Positions 35,331 to 47,460 of a DNA stretch of 64,000 bases are shown piece after piece. The translations under genes were made by a program, and so were the position numbers. The stretch's first letter is position 1. Each line of letters begins with the position of its first letter. This DNA is from Aptenodytes patagonicus (Eukaryota; Chordata; Aves; Sphenisciformes; Spheniscidae), in the NCBI RefSeq assembly GCF_965638725.1, contig NC_134963.1, forward strand, positions 16,458,501-16,522,500, in the 5' to 3' direction. The notes under the pieces are model-generated. The model made no database searches. It was given only the letters and a program-made list of their open reading frames with translations, and was not told the origin of the DNA.

Positions 35331-37719
35331 CTGAGCCCTTCCTAGAGAGACTGAGCTCTGGAAGAGAAGTACTGCACAGGAGCTCTGCCTCTCTTCATAA
35401 CTCTTGTGACACAGGTGGCTAATGACTCTGTTAACCTCTCTGCTTTGGCTAGGTTTTGCTGTTGCAGGTTGTGGCAAAGGATGGAAAAGATCCCAGGAGT
35501 CCTAGCGTAACAGCCTGCCAGCCCAGCAGCATGGTCCTGGGTCTCAGGGTACAAACACCCTTCCAGGGACTGGTCCCTGTTACCCGGTGAACCTCCTATG
35601 GCCAGCATAGCACCTGGACTTTGTCCCCCAGGTAGCCTGCAACCCCCCCAAAACAGGAGACAGCACCTTTGAGTGCAGGTGCCCAGATCTCAAGTGGGCT
35701 AACACAAGGCAAAACAGACTTGCAGGAGGGAAGAGGGGGAGGACAGACTTAAAATAAGATTGCTGGGGAAAGCAAAAAAAGAAAAAAAAAAAAACCACCA
35801 CCACACACCCTCTCAAATTCGCATGCTTTGAAAATGTGTGAGTTTCTCTGAGGCTGCAGAGATGACAAAGAAGGAGCTCCAGGGAATGGATCTAGGGAGG
35901 GGGCCTCCATGGAAATGAGAAAGCCCCATATAACAGTACTGCTTTACAAAGGCCCTGCAGGGGTGGAGAGGGATGCCAGTTATCCCATCACAGCATATTA
36001 GTGCACTTTGTTTCTATATTATTATCCTCCTGTTGCTAGAGCCATTAAAAACTGTCTCTAAATAGCTCTGCATGGTGATTTACTAATTGAGTTAACTTGG
36101 CTGCAGTAGCTTTGGTGCTGAAGGATGTGGTTTGTGATTCGATAAGACCATTGCCCCTTTCAAAATGAACAACACATTAAGAGGTTTTTCTAGGTCATGC
36201 TAGACTGCTCAGCACAGCACTCTGCCAAGCACTGCACAGCCCAGGGCCCGTGGCCCCAACCCAAACCAGTCAGTCATTACAGCTAATGAAGGTCTGTGCT
36301 TTCCTTCCCCTGGAGGAGGCACGGAGCCTGAGAAAAAACCAGGAGCATCTTCAAGCCGGAATCAGTCTCTTCTGCCTCAAAATCCAGGGAAGGCCAGGTC
36401 AGGCTGCTTGGACTTTCCAGGTCCTGCTGCACAGCTAGTGAGTCTCCATGCTCCCAGGGTAGGCACGTGCTCAGATCTCCCCCCAGAATGAAACCTTGCT
36501 TGTAGACCTCAGTTCAGAGCACAACAATGCTGTGGCATGATGGTCTTTCAGGGCAAAAGCCACTGGTCCCTCCCCTGCACTTGTTATGCTGTCTCTCCCC
36601 CAGATCTGCCAGCATCATGCTGACCCTGGCCAAACCACTTGTTCTAGGAGCAGCAAATGTTGGGTCAGACTCCTCCTCACTAGGACACAACTCAGATGCA
36701 TCTCCCAAGGCAGCAGTCGGCGCACAGAGGTCCTGGTCTGCCCACAGGAGAGTTGATCGAGTTGATGGATCTCATTGCTCTTCCATGCACATGCCTATAG
36801 TGTTAGGTGAGCTAGTTCTTGAGTTCACATGGGGGCCAGCCTCCTTGTCCACACTAGCCAGCACTGGTGCGCATTTAGCTGAGCTTTGTTGTGTCTTCCC
36901 TTGGCAGGAAGATACAAGGCTGCATGGGGCTCAATCACAGCAACCAGTAGCACAACCTAGAAGCAAGTTGTGTGATGCTGAGGTCCCACCAAACCTCAAG
37001 AGCTGCACCAATCCACAGAAAGAGTCAGCCCAAGGGGACAATAAGATGGCAGCCTACCAGTATGTTCATTTAGGTCTGGCCCAGTGTTTCTCAGACCCTT
37101 GTGTCCTCCAGCTTAGGCTGACAAAGAGTCTGAGGCAAACCCTACATTTCTAACATCGCAGAACTCAAAACAAAGGGATTCTTCTTCCCTCAGTAGTGCT
37201 GAGCCTTACACCTTTGCCTGCACCATTATCCCAGAGGAGCAGCCAAGGGAACTGCAGGGGACAGGCATGGGAGAAAGCAAAGCTGGAAAAGGGCTGGGGA
37301 CAAACTATGAGGAAAGACCACTGCAGCCAGGGTCCTGGAGCAACGTTTCCACCAAAGTACTTTCAGCCATGGAGATGCATTCGAGAAGACCTCCCACCAG
37401 TGAGCAGCTCCTGTGTCACACCTGCCTATGCCTGCATTGCTTCACAGTGGCAACAGCAGCTGAATCTGCCCAGCTCAAAGCACGGAGGGGAGCTGCAACA
37501 CAGCAGAGGAGACAAAGCTGCTCTCCTTGCAGCTCAAGCACCGGCCAAGCGGATGTACTGGAACGTGAAATAAAACCCCATTTAACAAGAAGCCTGAAAC
37601 TTTTTAAAAAGTTAAATCATCTCGGATGGAGCCTGGTTCCCTCCTGTCAGCCGAGAACTTCAATTGACAGCCAGACGAGAACCTGTCAGGGCTGGGCTGG
37701 AGTCATTAGCAAGATCAGA

Positions 37720-37794
37720 GTCCTGGCAGAACAGCGGGATGCTGGACTAGATGACCTAATTTGCGTCCCTTCTAGCTCAAAAAAGTCTGTGATG
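37720..37794 (+). mobile_element. CR1 3'-end fragment
   Basis: GGATGCTGGACTAGATGACC followed by GTCCCTTCTAGCTC and AAGTCTGTGATG is the classic tail of CR1 elements ('ggctggactagatgatc...gtcccttccaactc...tctatgat'). The terminal 8-mer repeats are decayed. It is the only CR1 piece I found in plus orientation. Upstream body sequence is not clear. Confidence 0.6.
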
Positions 37795-38419
37795 TATTTT
37801 TAATGAAGCACACACAATAAACTGCTAACATAATATTAGAGGCTCACTTCAAAGCTCAAATAGGCAGGGAAATCAAGGTGAAAGTTTCTGAATTCATCAT
37901 TATTATGTGTCACTCATCTTCACTATGACAACCCCTGGGCACACCAGATGCTTCCTCTCCCGTCTTTGGTACATGGTTTGGAGCCCACACTCCTCCTCAT
38001 TTTTTTCAAGCAAACCAGAAAGAACCTGGAAAGTATAAAGCTTGACCAGACACCCCTTATACATATATGCATTGTTCCAGCCCCACAAAAGGTTTTGCAA
38101 GCAGCAAAATTTAGTGACTCTGGAGAAGGCTGAGGTCATACCTTAGACAAGCTTCAGGCCACCTGGGTTGCCTTTTGTTCTGCTAGCCCCTTTTCATCAT
38201 ATAGCTGGTGTCTGTAAGGTTTATGATTTCATGACATGTGTCAGGGAGCAGCAAGAGCAGGGCTGCTCCCTCAGGGAAGGCAAGCCAGGAGCTGAGAGGG
38301 ATCCCACGGCTGGAAGGGGCCCCACCAGCCACAGCCTGTCCCACAGGACCTGAGTGAGGAAACAAGACCAAGAAATTGTGGCCAGGTCCAGCCAAGAGTC
38401 CACATCATAAGGCAATATC

Positions 38420-38551
38420 ACAGCAATGAGGCAGGTCTGAGGTGAAGCCAGGAAGTCAATCCACAGGTCAGGACCAGGTCCAGTGATCACCAAGCAGGTC
38501 CATAGTGACGGGACAGGTCCAACGTCAAGCCATGAAATCAGCCCACAGGTG
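38420..38551. repeat. Degenerate tandem duplication, about 82-bp period
   Basis: AAGCCAGGAAGTCAATCCAC+AGGT at 38445 recurs as AAGCCATGAAATCAGCCCAC+AGGT at 38527. Similar GGCAGGTCTGAGGTG / GGACAGGTCCAACGTC text precedes each copy, and further AGGTCCA words lie between them. It is an old two-copy minisatellite. Confidence 0.65.
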
Positions 38552-40224
38552 GGGTTCAGAGCAGCAGGGCTCTGTAGCCAGGCACAGAGATGACTATGGC
38601 TGAGCTGTAGACCAGCAGTCCTCCAGCATGGCTCCGACAGGGACTGAAGGCACCAGGGTGAACATAAATAGAGCTCCTGGGCCCACAGTTTGGGTGGAGA
38701 CCCCAAACAAGGCTGGTCAGGACCATTAGGACCTATTAGTTAACTCAGGGCCCTGGCACAATGTATGAGCTGCACCAGTGATATAGAACACACAATGAAA
38801 AACGGGATGTCCGTGTGTCAGAGTTTTCTCCTTCCCAGAACTATTAGGCCACTCTGTCAGGAGAAAACAGATTTTTTTCCCCGCAAACACCTATTCCTTC
38901 TGGGATGGCCCTTGTTTCACCCAGTGGTTGGAAATAATCTCTTAGGTTGTTTAAAGACCACGGCTCTGGTGGAAATAAGTAATATATTCCAAGGGTGGAA
39001 ACAAATCAGAAGCTGAATGCTCCTCTGACTGCACTTAAATATTCCTGACCCCTCCAGGTTACAAAAGTTGGCCAAGAACAATCTGGTCAAAGACCAAAGC
39101 ACCTCCCAGGTCCAACCAAACCAACAACGCTGCAAGAACTTACCCATGTGGAGTCTGGAGGACCTTGGTATTGAAGCTCTCTGGTGAGATGCCGTTGCTG
39201 GAAACACTCCTAAAAGTGACACACAACCTCAAAACACACATAGTAAATTTAAACATCCCAGTGTACTTTCCACTCCCACCCCTAACTCATAGAAATTAGG
39301 TGTGCATATGAATGCATTCCCAGACTTCCTTGTTTGGGTGACTTCAAGTTGCTTTTGCTCCAACACCCTTCGTCCCCACGAGCCTCGTCCCCACAGTCCC
39401 AGCAAGGTCAGTCTGACAGCAAGGGAGGGGCAGTGAGGAGCAAAAAAAAAGCATTTAGCAAAATACAGAATTTAATAGTCTTGCTTGGAAACCTTGTTAA
39501 AATTTCTATTTTTACTGCCCAAAGCAAATGGGAACATTTAGTCCTAACGTCTTGAAGTCAACTTGAAATTCGTGTGAATGTCTGACATCGCTGGGTAAGG
39601 AGCGTGCCTGTTATCCAGCCTTGCTGCATCTTCTTTGAGCTCGGTCTCTAATTGTCATGCAGAAAGGGACTGAGCCTTCCAGATAACCTGGTGTTAATTT
39701 CACTGCGGGGCGGAGGGGAGGATGGAGACAGCTAATGAACGAGCAAAAGTGATTGATTCCTGTCTCAGTGTCAGGACACTGAACGGCTGTTTGTCAAGAA
39801 ACAAGAAAATGTCACTGGGATTTGTAAGCGCTTGTAACTGTTACATAAAGCACTTTGACTAAGAATCACATAAGATAACTTTCCGAGACTGCTGCTCTGA
39901 GAGTGTGTTAATACAACCACTGGCTCTTCTTGACATTTCTGCAAACAACTTATAAATATTCCATGGGAGCAGCTGCTCCTGCTGCTGCTGTTGTTGAGGT
40001 TTGAATGGAAATATGGGGGGAGAAAAGAGCAGCTCTGCCCTTATTTAGCAAGCATGCAGCTACATAAGAGTCCTCAGTCAGCCCACTCCAGGGCTTTGCC
40101 CCAGTGAAAACAAAAAGCAGTCGAGCATCCTGCCCTTCTCCTGCTGAAGGAGAAGCTTGGACGTGTGTGAAGACCCAGCACAGTCTCCTCCCTAGAGGGG
40201 CTGGTGCCCCTCTGCACCCAGATG

Positions 40225-40330
40225 GGCGCTGGGAAAGAGGTTGAATGACTCACCCGAGGTCTCATATTGTGCTTGTGGCACTGCTGGAAATTGCAGCTCA
40301 GGCAGAGCCGTCTCTGTTGCTTTACCCCAG
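40225..40330 (+). repeat. MIR-like SINE fossil
   Basis: AGAGGTTGAATGACTCACCC, GAGGTCTCA, GTGGCACTGCTGGAAATTGC and CTTTACCCCAG follow the MIR core order ('gaggttaagtgacttgcccaaggtca...agtggcagagctgggattcaaaccc'). It is strongly diverged. Confidence 0.5.
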
Positions 40331-41004
40331 AGCTCAGAGGCTAATCACAGAGTTCCTCAAGCAGGGCAAGGCAGCGATGGGGAGGCTGATGTCTGGGGGT
40401 CTGGGGGAGGCAGCTCCATGTGTATTTGGGGACTGTCCATGGTGGGTGCTGTAAAAGAAAGATGCCGTGCCACTCCTCCCGGACATGGACATGCTAGTGC
40501 ATAATGCGCCTTTCTGCTCACGGGCAGCAGGGAGGATCCCCGGCCTGTTGGGGCGATGGCAGGGATCACGCAGCATACCTGGTGAGAGATGCTGCTGCGC
40601 TCCTGGCAGCCTGCCCCAGGGACAGGCAGAACCACATCAGCTGTCCACGCCATGAAGCTTACGGTCCTTCTCTAGAGGTGCTGGATTAAACTGCACCCAA
40701 CAAGCTTGTGCAGAAAGCAGAGCAGGATCTTACAGCTCAGGCAGCAGCAGGCACACATGCAGTGAGTTGCAGGAGTGCTGGTTTAAGCCCCACTGACCAC
40801 AACCAGCCAATAGGTGCAGCTTCACTGTTTTAAAATGTTAGCTACCCACTCACATGGAAAAGTCCAGCACTCCCTCCTCATACTGGATTTTGCAGTCGTT
40901 CCCTTTCTGCTTTAAATGCAAGTGATAATACTCAAAACCAGCCACAGAACAACAAATGCAAGTGGGAGCCAGCCACAACCACACCACCACAGAGGAGGTG
41001 AGCC

Positions 41005-41100
41005 ATGAGCAAACCACTGCCAACAGACCCGACCCACAAATAAATCACTGCAGATGGACCCTGACACAAGCAAACCACTGCAGATGGAGCCACCCACTAC
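41005..41100. repeat. Minisatellite, about 30-bp unit, three copies
   Basis: The unit GCAAACCACTGC...GACC(C) repeats with the word CACTGC at 41015, 41046 and 41076, so the spacing is 31 and 30 bases. Units two and three share CACTGCAGATGGA. The glycine/serine-rich minus-strand frame over it simply reflects the repeat. Confidence 0.75.
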
Positions 41101-44100
41101 CAAAATGCTGCGAAGAAGCCCAGCCCGTGACTCATCCCAGCTAGCACGCCTGTGTTGGTGCCATGCAGAGTGCGGCAGCCTATCAAAAGCTATGATTTCA
41201 TCCCAAAAGACGTTACTGGTTTTATGCTTGATGACAGCTGGGCCTTTTTGGTACCTGCTGACCTAGAACAAGTCTCTCAAACTGTACTGAAGGTGGGTCA
41301 TTTCAAGATTTGAAGTCCCTTATCGTTTAGTGAGTGGGCAGTGTATACCTTTATTTTCATCGTGCCCCTCCTTTGCCAAGTCTCCATTCTCCCTATTTAT
41401 AGATGCCCTGGGAAGCAATTCCATTAAGTCTCACCTGCCTCAGCATTTCCCCATGCAGTGCCCTAGTTACAGCTCAAATCAAGGGGTCTCTAATTAGTGT
41501 TTCTGTCCCTAGCCAGATTCAAACATTTGGGCTTGGCTTTATAGGGAAGGTCTCTGCATAATTTCACAGATTCCTTGCCCTCACCATGGTTGTACCCAGA
41601 GTTCGTGCTATCTCTGGAGCTTCCCATCAGCAATCGTGACACTGTGGTCCAATACCATCCCTAAGAAACCTTTGCCTCTCCTGCCTGTTCTCTGTTCTCC
41701 CGCCCACCCCATCTTTCAATGACTCTGGGTTTTTTTATCCGTTTCTGATTTTGAAAAGGAGGCAGAACGGCAATAGCTCTTCTCCCTCACTAATGACAGG
41801 GAACTAACCCAGAAACACAGTTTCGAATTAGAAAACCTTCCGGCCTTTATTTTTTCTATGCATCATGTTTGTTTGTAGCAAAACTTAGCAGCTCATATAA
41901 TCTTCATGTCAGGGCAGAGAGATGTGGGAACACCACTTGCTCACAAGGTTTAGGAGATCCTGTTTAGGAGCAGAGATCTCAGCCCTGTGGAGTCACAGGC
42001 AGTTGGGCATTTGCTCCATGATCTTCTATGAGCTACTGGGGAAGGATGGGGCAGAGATGCCATCTGCCTGCAGCCCAGGGCCAGGGTTACAAACAGGTAC
42101 TTGTCCTCACAGGCAGGTAACTGCAGGCACTACTGCCAGAAGCAGGTTCCAATCCCTGACACAGCATTGCCAGCTCTCAGCACTGTCCTGAGTCTTGTGA
42201 GATCTGGTGTTTCTCTGATGGTTCCCCGACTCAGAGTAAGACTGGGGAGACTTCAGCCTCAGATGAGAAAAGCTTGGAAACGTGGTCTCCAAAACCAGTA
42301 TGCAGTAAGCAGAACTCAGATGAGCTTCATTAAGAAGCCCCACAAATTTAAGCTGATTTCAGTTTGGGGACCTGAGTAATGTTTTTCAGCAGTTGGAGAG
42401 TCACAGTGCTGCTGTCTGGAGGACCAGCTTGGAAATGGGAGTCCCCTGTCTCAGGAGAAAGGCAGAAGAGGCAAAGGCAACTTGCATGTCCTCTCACATC
42501 CAGTGAAAGAGGGGTAAGAGGGGAGGAAAGCAGCTGCCACAAACACATTTGAGGCAACTGTAGACTCCTGAAGTCTGAAGCCAAGAGAGACCATTAGCTC
42601 TGCCTGAGCTTGTCTCCCTCCGGGCATTGCACTTCTAGATCCCCTGCATGCAGCAAAATGACTGTTCCTGAAACACTGTTGAGAGCGCAATCTGCTGTGT
42701 GCAGTGGGCAGAGAACAAAGCTACCAAGGTCCAGTGCCAGGCCATGGTCAGCTTTGGCTGGTCTTGTCCCGCTCCCAGCCTCTGATGATCATGGTCATCT
42801 GATGATGTGTTTCCAGCAAGGCTGATTCAGCAGCTATAGCAATGAGGTTTAGACCCAGCCCTGTGAGGGACTTTCAACGCACAGACCCAGACTGTTCATC
42901 TTTTGCAGGCTTGGAGGGGCTCTGGACAGGGAAAGTGAGCAATCCTCAGGAGACCACAGCTTACGCTAGAACCGCTTGAGCTACATGTGTCAGAGCATCT
43001 AAGTCCTTTCCAATCAACATCTAGGATTTCTTATGAACCAGGCCATTAGTGGGGTTTCTTTCACACTGCATTACCCCTCTCTTCCTCCCTGGCTTTGATT
43101 GAAAAGGTCTTGCTGATGGAAATGGTGTCAAAGCCACAGCATCCTTGTATAGTTTTGATCTCAGTGAATCACAGTTATCTATTAAAAAAGAAAGCTTTCA
43201 AAACCAGTTTGATGAAATTACTTTTACATAAAATGTGTCCATGTCAGATGTTGCACCTTGGCAGCATTAGATGGGGATGACAGAGACGGGGACCTTTGGA
43301 GTGAGGCTCACCATACCCGTGTCAGGCACCTCATTTAGGATGGGACAAATCACCACCTGAGGGCACACGCTTTTGGACTCCACTTCCCCATCCATAGGCA
43401 GAGGTACAGTCCCATCTCCCTGCTCTCTGCAGGAGGATGGCAAGATGGAGGGAGGGGGCAGAGGATAAATACACTTCACATGTTACCACGAGAAGGAGGG
43501 GCATAATCATTTCCTTGGCGCCTGGTGGTGCTTACAGGTGGACCTGAAAACCTGGAAAAAGTGTTTCTCTTTTGGTACTGTTCCTGCTTGTTGCAAGGAC
43601 AAGTGTGGAGCTCACAGCAAAGTATAAGTGTGGATCTGTGGAGGCAAATGCTGTCACAGAAGCAAGCATGAACACAATGTCTTTCCACCACTGCTTGAAG
43701 GCCTGTGTTTTTACTGCACCTTCAATAGTGGGCACTGCATTATCAAGGGTCTATATGGTGACAATGCGTAGGGGACACTACGTGCTGAGTTGTGCAGCAC
43801 TGCGCTCTGTGATGGGGAGTCCATTCTTCCCAGGACAGTCTGGACTGCATCCCTCATCCATCCAGAGCCATTCTGGCTCCTCCCTGTTGACTTTGTTTAT
43901 TTGATTTCACTCCTGGCATAAAGGACGTGAGCAGAAAATTGACTGTGACTTGCACAGCGAGAAAGGAAGAAAGAGAAAGTATCATGAGATGAGGAACAGT
44001 CAACAAGGTCCTGAGCCCTGCTGGGTAAATCCCATTTAACTCAGTGACATCTGAGTGTAAAATAGGTCTAGGAATAGCCGGAAGACTTGTGCCAAACCCA

Positions 44101-44615
44101 GCAAAGCACAAAGCAGAAGCAAAACTGCCTTTCTTTGAAGTCCTCAAACCCTCCCTACCCTCACCAACACCAGAGCTCACCCTTTACCTCTTCCAGCCTC
44201 CTACAGGTGTTCCTGCTGTCCACTGCATCCCCTTCTTCAATAATTTGTCATTCAAATGGCCTTCTAATGCCTGTAAACACAGAAATTGGCATCTGGACAG
44301 CAGGAAATCTAGGAAATTAGCACAAGGGACTCTTCTGGGCTTGTGGCCAATATATAGTCCTAGGAGCCACTGAAAGCACAGCAGACTCAAGCTCTAGAAA
44401 GCAGGAAGAGTGTCACTACGTTGGCATAAAGCGACTCCTAGCCCATGCAGGATAAGTGACAGTAATGCGCTAGTCTGCTTTGTGTTAACCACAGGGAGCA
44501 TCAAAGCCAAACTCCCCGTGATACTGATTTGGGCATGGACAAGCCCAGATCTCAGCTCTGTTCAGGGCCCATTTAGTTGCTGTGGGGAAATGCCACAACA
44601 CACAGCTGTTACCTC

Positions 44616-44634
44616 TTTTTTTTTTTTTTTTTTT
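44616..44634. repeat. Poly-T run (19 T)
   Basis: An uninterrupted T run followed by AATTTCAGG. It could be an A-tail of a minus-strand retroposon, but nothing recognisable lies on its right side. Confidence 0.9.
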
Positions 44635-46224
44635 AATTTCAGGTTCATCCTGTTTTTTGCCACCTCGTCTGGTTTCCTCATGCCCATAGAGCTGTGGGCA
44701 CTGGTCCAAGCATTTTGACCACAAGACTCACTAACTACTGTACAAGGGAGACACGCGGTGTGCCCTGACACTGTGACCAAAACGGGAGTTTCCACAGCAG
44801 CCCGTCACAGCATCCAGCAATTCTCCTTCTGGCTTTTCTATGGGCTTTGGAGTGGTGCTGACCCCGTGGCCAACACAGGCTGAGCTGCTCTCTGCTACTG
44901 TGCTTCAACTTCAGGGGTAGGTTTGAATCCCTCAAGAGTCTGAATGATGCTTTTGCATGAGTAGGAGAGGACAGGTCCTGCTTTGGGCATGCAGGACCTC
45001 GGAAAATCCTTCAGCACTGGCATGAATGGGACAAATCCTAGCAAGTATGACAGAAAGCAGCTGTTAATGTACTGAACACTCACCTGCGTGTGTGGATAAG
45101 TATGCACACAAACTAGACATGCATGCAGGCATCAGGATTGTCAAGGCTGTCTAGCCTATCAAGGCACTTAGGAATCCCAGCACAGGGCACTGACTTCTTG
45201 CTTCATCCTTTGGGTGGGACAATGCATTTGCACCGAAACATGCCTGGCTCCTCTGCAGAGGCTGATGCTGGTCATTGAGCTGGGATGGCAACAGTCAGAT
45301 CTGCTGGGATCCCAGGGCCATGCTGCACGGCATCTCCTGCCCAGCGATACAGAGGGTACTGACAGATCAGTCCCCATCTCAGTGCCAAGAGTGAGCTATT
45401 CACCAGTATGGGTCTATGCCACATCTTTTTGGCAGCCCCAGTGATGGATTTGGAGGAGACAGATCACAAATGCAACAGTTTGGGCATTGCCCTCCCTGAC
45501 ATTCACACAGGTGGAAACTGGCTGTGGCAGAGGTAGAAAGTACCCAGAAACACCCCATGAAGTTGTTGCAGGTGGGCCTCAGATACTGCCACACTGGCTG
45601 CCCAACTTGCAGCATCACAGACTCTCTGAGATGTGAGCCATCCAAGCATCCTCCCCTGCTTCTTCCCATGGTCGCTGTTCCCTTCTCGTGAACCATCAAG
45701 CCTAGAGCAAGGCTGGCACTCAGTAATGGCCCTGCTGATGTCCTTCACTCCTGGCTTGCGATGGTCGCTCCCTCCTCCACATGTGGTTGTTCTGTGAAGC
45801 TGAGCACCAGTCCCAGTGCTGTGAATCCCAATGGTGGCCAGTGCAGCCTGGAGACCCTCAGCCTGACTTGCACGCATAGTCCACTAGTGCATGTTCCCAG
45901 GACCTTGGTACACCCATGACACCGCTCTTACCCTTCTCTGGCCCACACTACATGCCACCGCATGTGACCAGCTGGTCTTGCATGCATAGACCTCAATACC
46001 TCAACAGTCTTCCTGAAGGGAGGAGCACAGAAGAAAATCTATAGTTTGATAAGGAAGAGCAACCTCCTGGCAAACTCTATGCACAACCCTGCTGTAACCT
46101 GGAGTACATGCGGAGTGCACAGAGGGGCTGTCTGCAGTACAAGGAGTGCACAGCTAGATCTAGGCAGGTGCTTTATGGCCCACTGTGTGGTATGGGGACA
46201 CCCAGACATCAATGGTTTTATTTT

Positions 46225-46345
46225 CATAGCATCCTGAGGTCAAAGATGGGGGTCATACAGAAGATGAAGTCACTTGCACAGTGACTCCATGAAGCACTGG
46301 TGGCACAACCAGGAATGGACACCAGCTCTCCAGCACAGCCAGCCT
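46225..46345 (+). repeat. MIR-like SINE fossil
   Basis: GATGAAGTCACTTGCACAGT, GGTGGCACAACCAGGAATGG and ACACCAGCTCTCCAGCAC run in MIR core order ('gtgacttgcccaaggtcacacag...agtggcagaaccaggattcgaacccag'). It is close to the 3' end of RTN4R but outside its likely transcript. Confidence 0.5.
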
Positions 46346-46868
46346 GAGCTGCAAGGCCAGGAGCTGCATGTTTGGGGAGATACACCCTATTTCATAAATC
46401 CAAGCCTGAGTGCTGCTCCACTCTGAACTACCTTCTGGTTCATTAATCACAGAGCTGAGTCTAGTTATCTGTGCATATCAGAAGAAAAATGGCCCTGCCT
46501 GACTTCTTGGGATTGCTTACTAACGTTCCTCTACCTGCAACCTGGAGTCCTCAGCTCCAAGGGGCTGGGCTAATATTTCCTGCTATTCTGAGCATCCTGA
46601 AATATGAATGATGTTGGGCGAATGCGTGGGACAGTTTGAAGGGAAACAGGAATATTAGCAGAGCATGTTTCATGCAAGGAAACCCTTTGTTGGCACCAGT
46701 TAAAGATTGCATAACCATGCTGAGTATGTCTTATTTATTACTGTTGTGTTAAATGCTCAACCTGCCTTCAGATCACGGATTACTCAACATCCTTTTAATT
46801 TTTCAGCTTTTTAGCTGGTTAGCGTACTTCACCCCTTGCAGATGACAACCATTTAGGAAAAAGAAATC

Positions 46869-46874
46869 TTTATT
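46869..46874 (-). terminator. RTN4R: Probable RTN4R poly(A) signal AATAAA
   Basis: TTTATT on the plus strand reads AATAAA on the gene's sense strand, about 590 bases after the stop codon. The sense strand just beyond it is U-rich and then contains TGGTTGTCATCTG, a plausible GU-rich downstream element. Confidence 0.55.
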
Positions 46875-47293
46875 TTATATTTTTTTTGTATACTTGTACA
46901 CAAGTAAAATAAAATGCATATCTATATATACTGCAATCTCGTGAAGGAAAAGGTAGCATTCTTTAACAAATGCTGCCCGTAAACATGGTGTGATGGAATG
47001 AATACGGAAAAACTGCAATATTCATAAACATAGGATTAAAACAGCATCAAATTCATTACCTCTGCAAATGGGAACCTGCAATATTGTTCAGTGTGATGTC
47101 AAGTTACAAACAGATTTTAGACATTCTTTTCAGAGCATTTCTTACACTTTTTTTTTTTTTCCTGTAAATAAACCATATTTCTTTACCATCTGCTGTAGCA
47201 AAAGCTGCTTTTTGGGCAAGTGCAGTTCCGAAGACCAAAGGTATAATTCACAGGATTCAGGACAAATAAATTATGTACATCTTGGTGTTTGTC

Positions 47294-47324
47294 TTTTTTG
47301 TTTTGTTTTGTTTTGTTTTTTTTT
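47294..47324. repeat. (TTTTG)n microsatellite in the RTN4R 3'UTR
   Basis: TTTTTTG followed by three TTTTG units and a nine-T run. The transcript would carry CAAAA repeats. Confidence 0.85.
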
Positions 47325-47460
47325 ATAAAGGCATCCAGTTAACTTTTGTGTAACAAAGCTTTCTCAGGGTGGATGGTAGTTTTGCTTTTGTTTGCAACAT
47401 TTATGGAGGTCAGCAAAAGTCTAGTATTAAAGTGTCATCAACCCAGGAAAAGAGTTAATT

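Larger units (their letters stand above)
31991..37719. other. Non-coding stretch without a recognised gene
   Basis: It contains a MIR-like SINE at 35225, a T/G-rich tract near 34374-34430 and an A-rich tract near 35773-35796. A 208-codon plus-strand open frame at 36527-37153 has no recognisable domain and no splice context, so I do not call it a gene. Confidence 0.55.
37795..46849. other. Non-coding interval downstream of RTN4R
   Basis: No gene is supported. It holds two short minisatellites (38.4 and 41.0 kb), two MIR-like fossils (40.2 and 46.2 kb), a 19-base poly-T and a CpG-retaining block at 39560-39980. The remaining open frames overlap on both strands and carry no known domains. Confidence 0.55.
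46850..47460 (-). other. RTN4R: RTN4R 3' untranslated region (predicted extent)
   Basis: This follows the RTN4R stop codon on the minus strand. The extent is set by the AATAAA at 46869-46874 (minus), with cleavage assumed 15-20 bases beyond, and is therefore approximate. On the sense strand it carries a CAAAA tandem (47294-47324), a 13-A run (47148-47160) and an AU-rich distal third. A second AATAAA lies further down at 46734-46739, so a longer form is possible. Confidence 0.6.

Noticed and set aside
36527..37153. 208-codon plus-strand open frame starting with ATG
   Set aside because: The product is low in recognisable structure, with no domain, signal peptide or paralogue. Chance open length is plausible in 64 kb.
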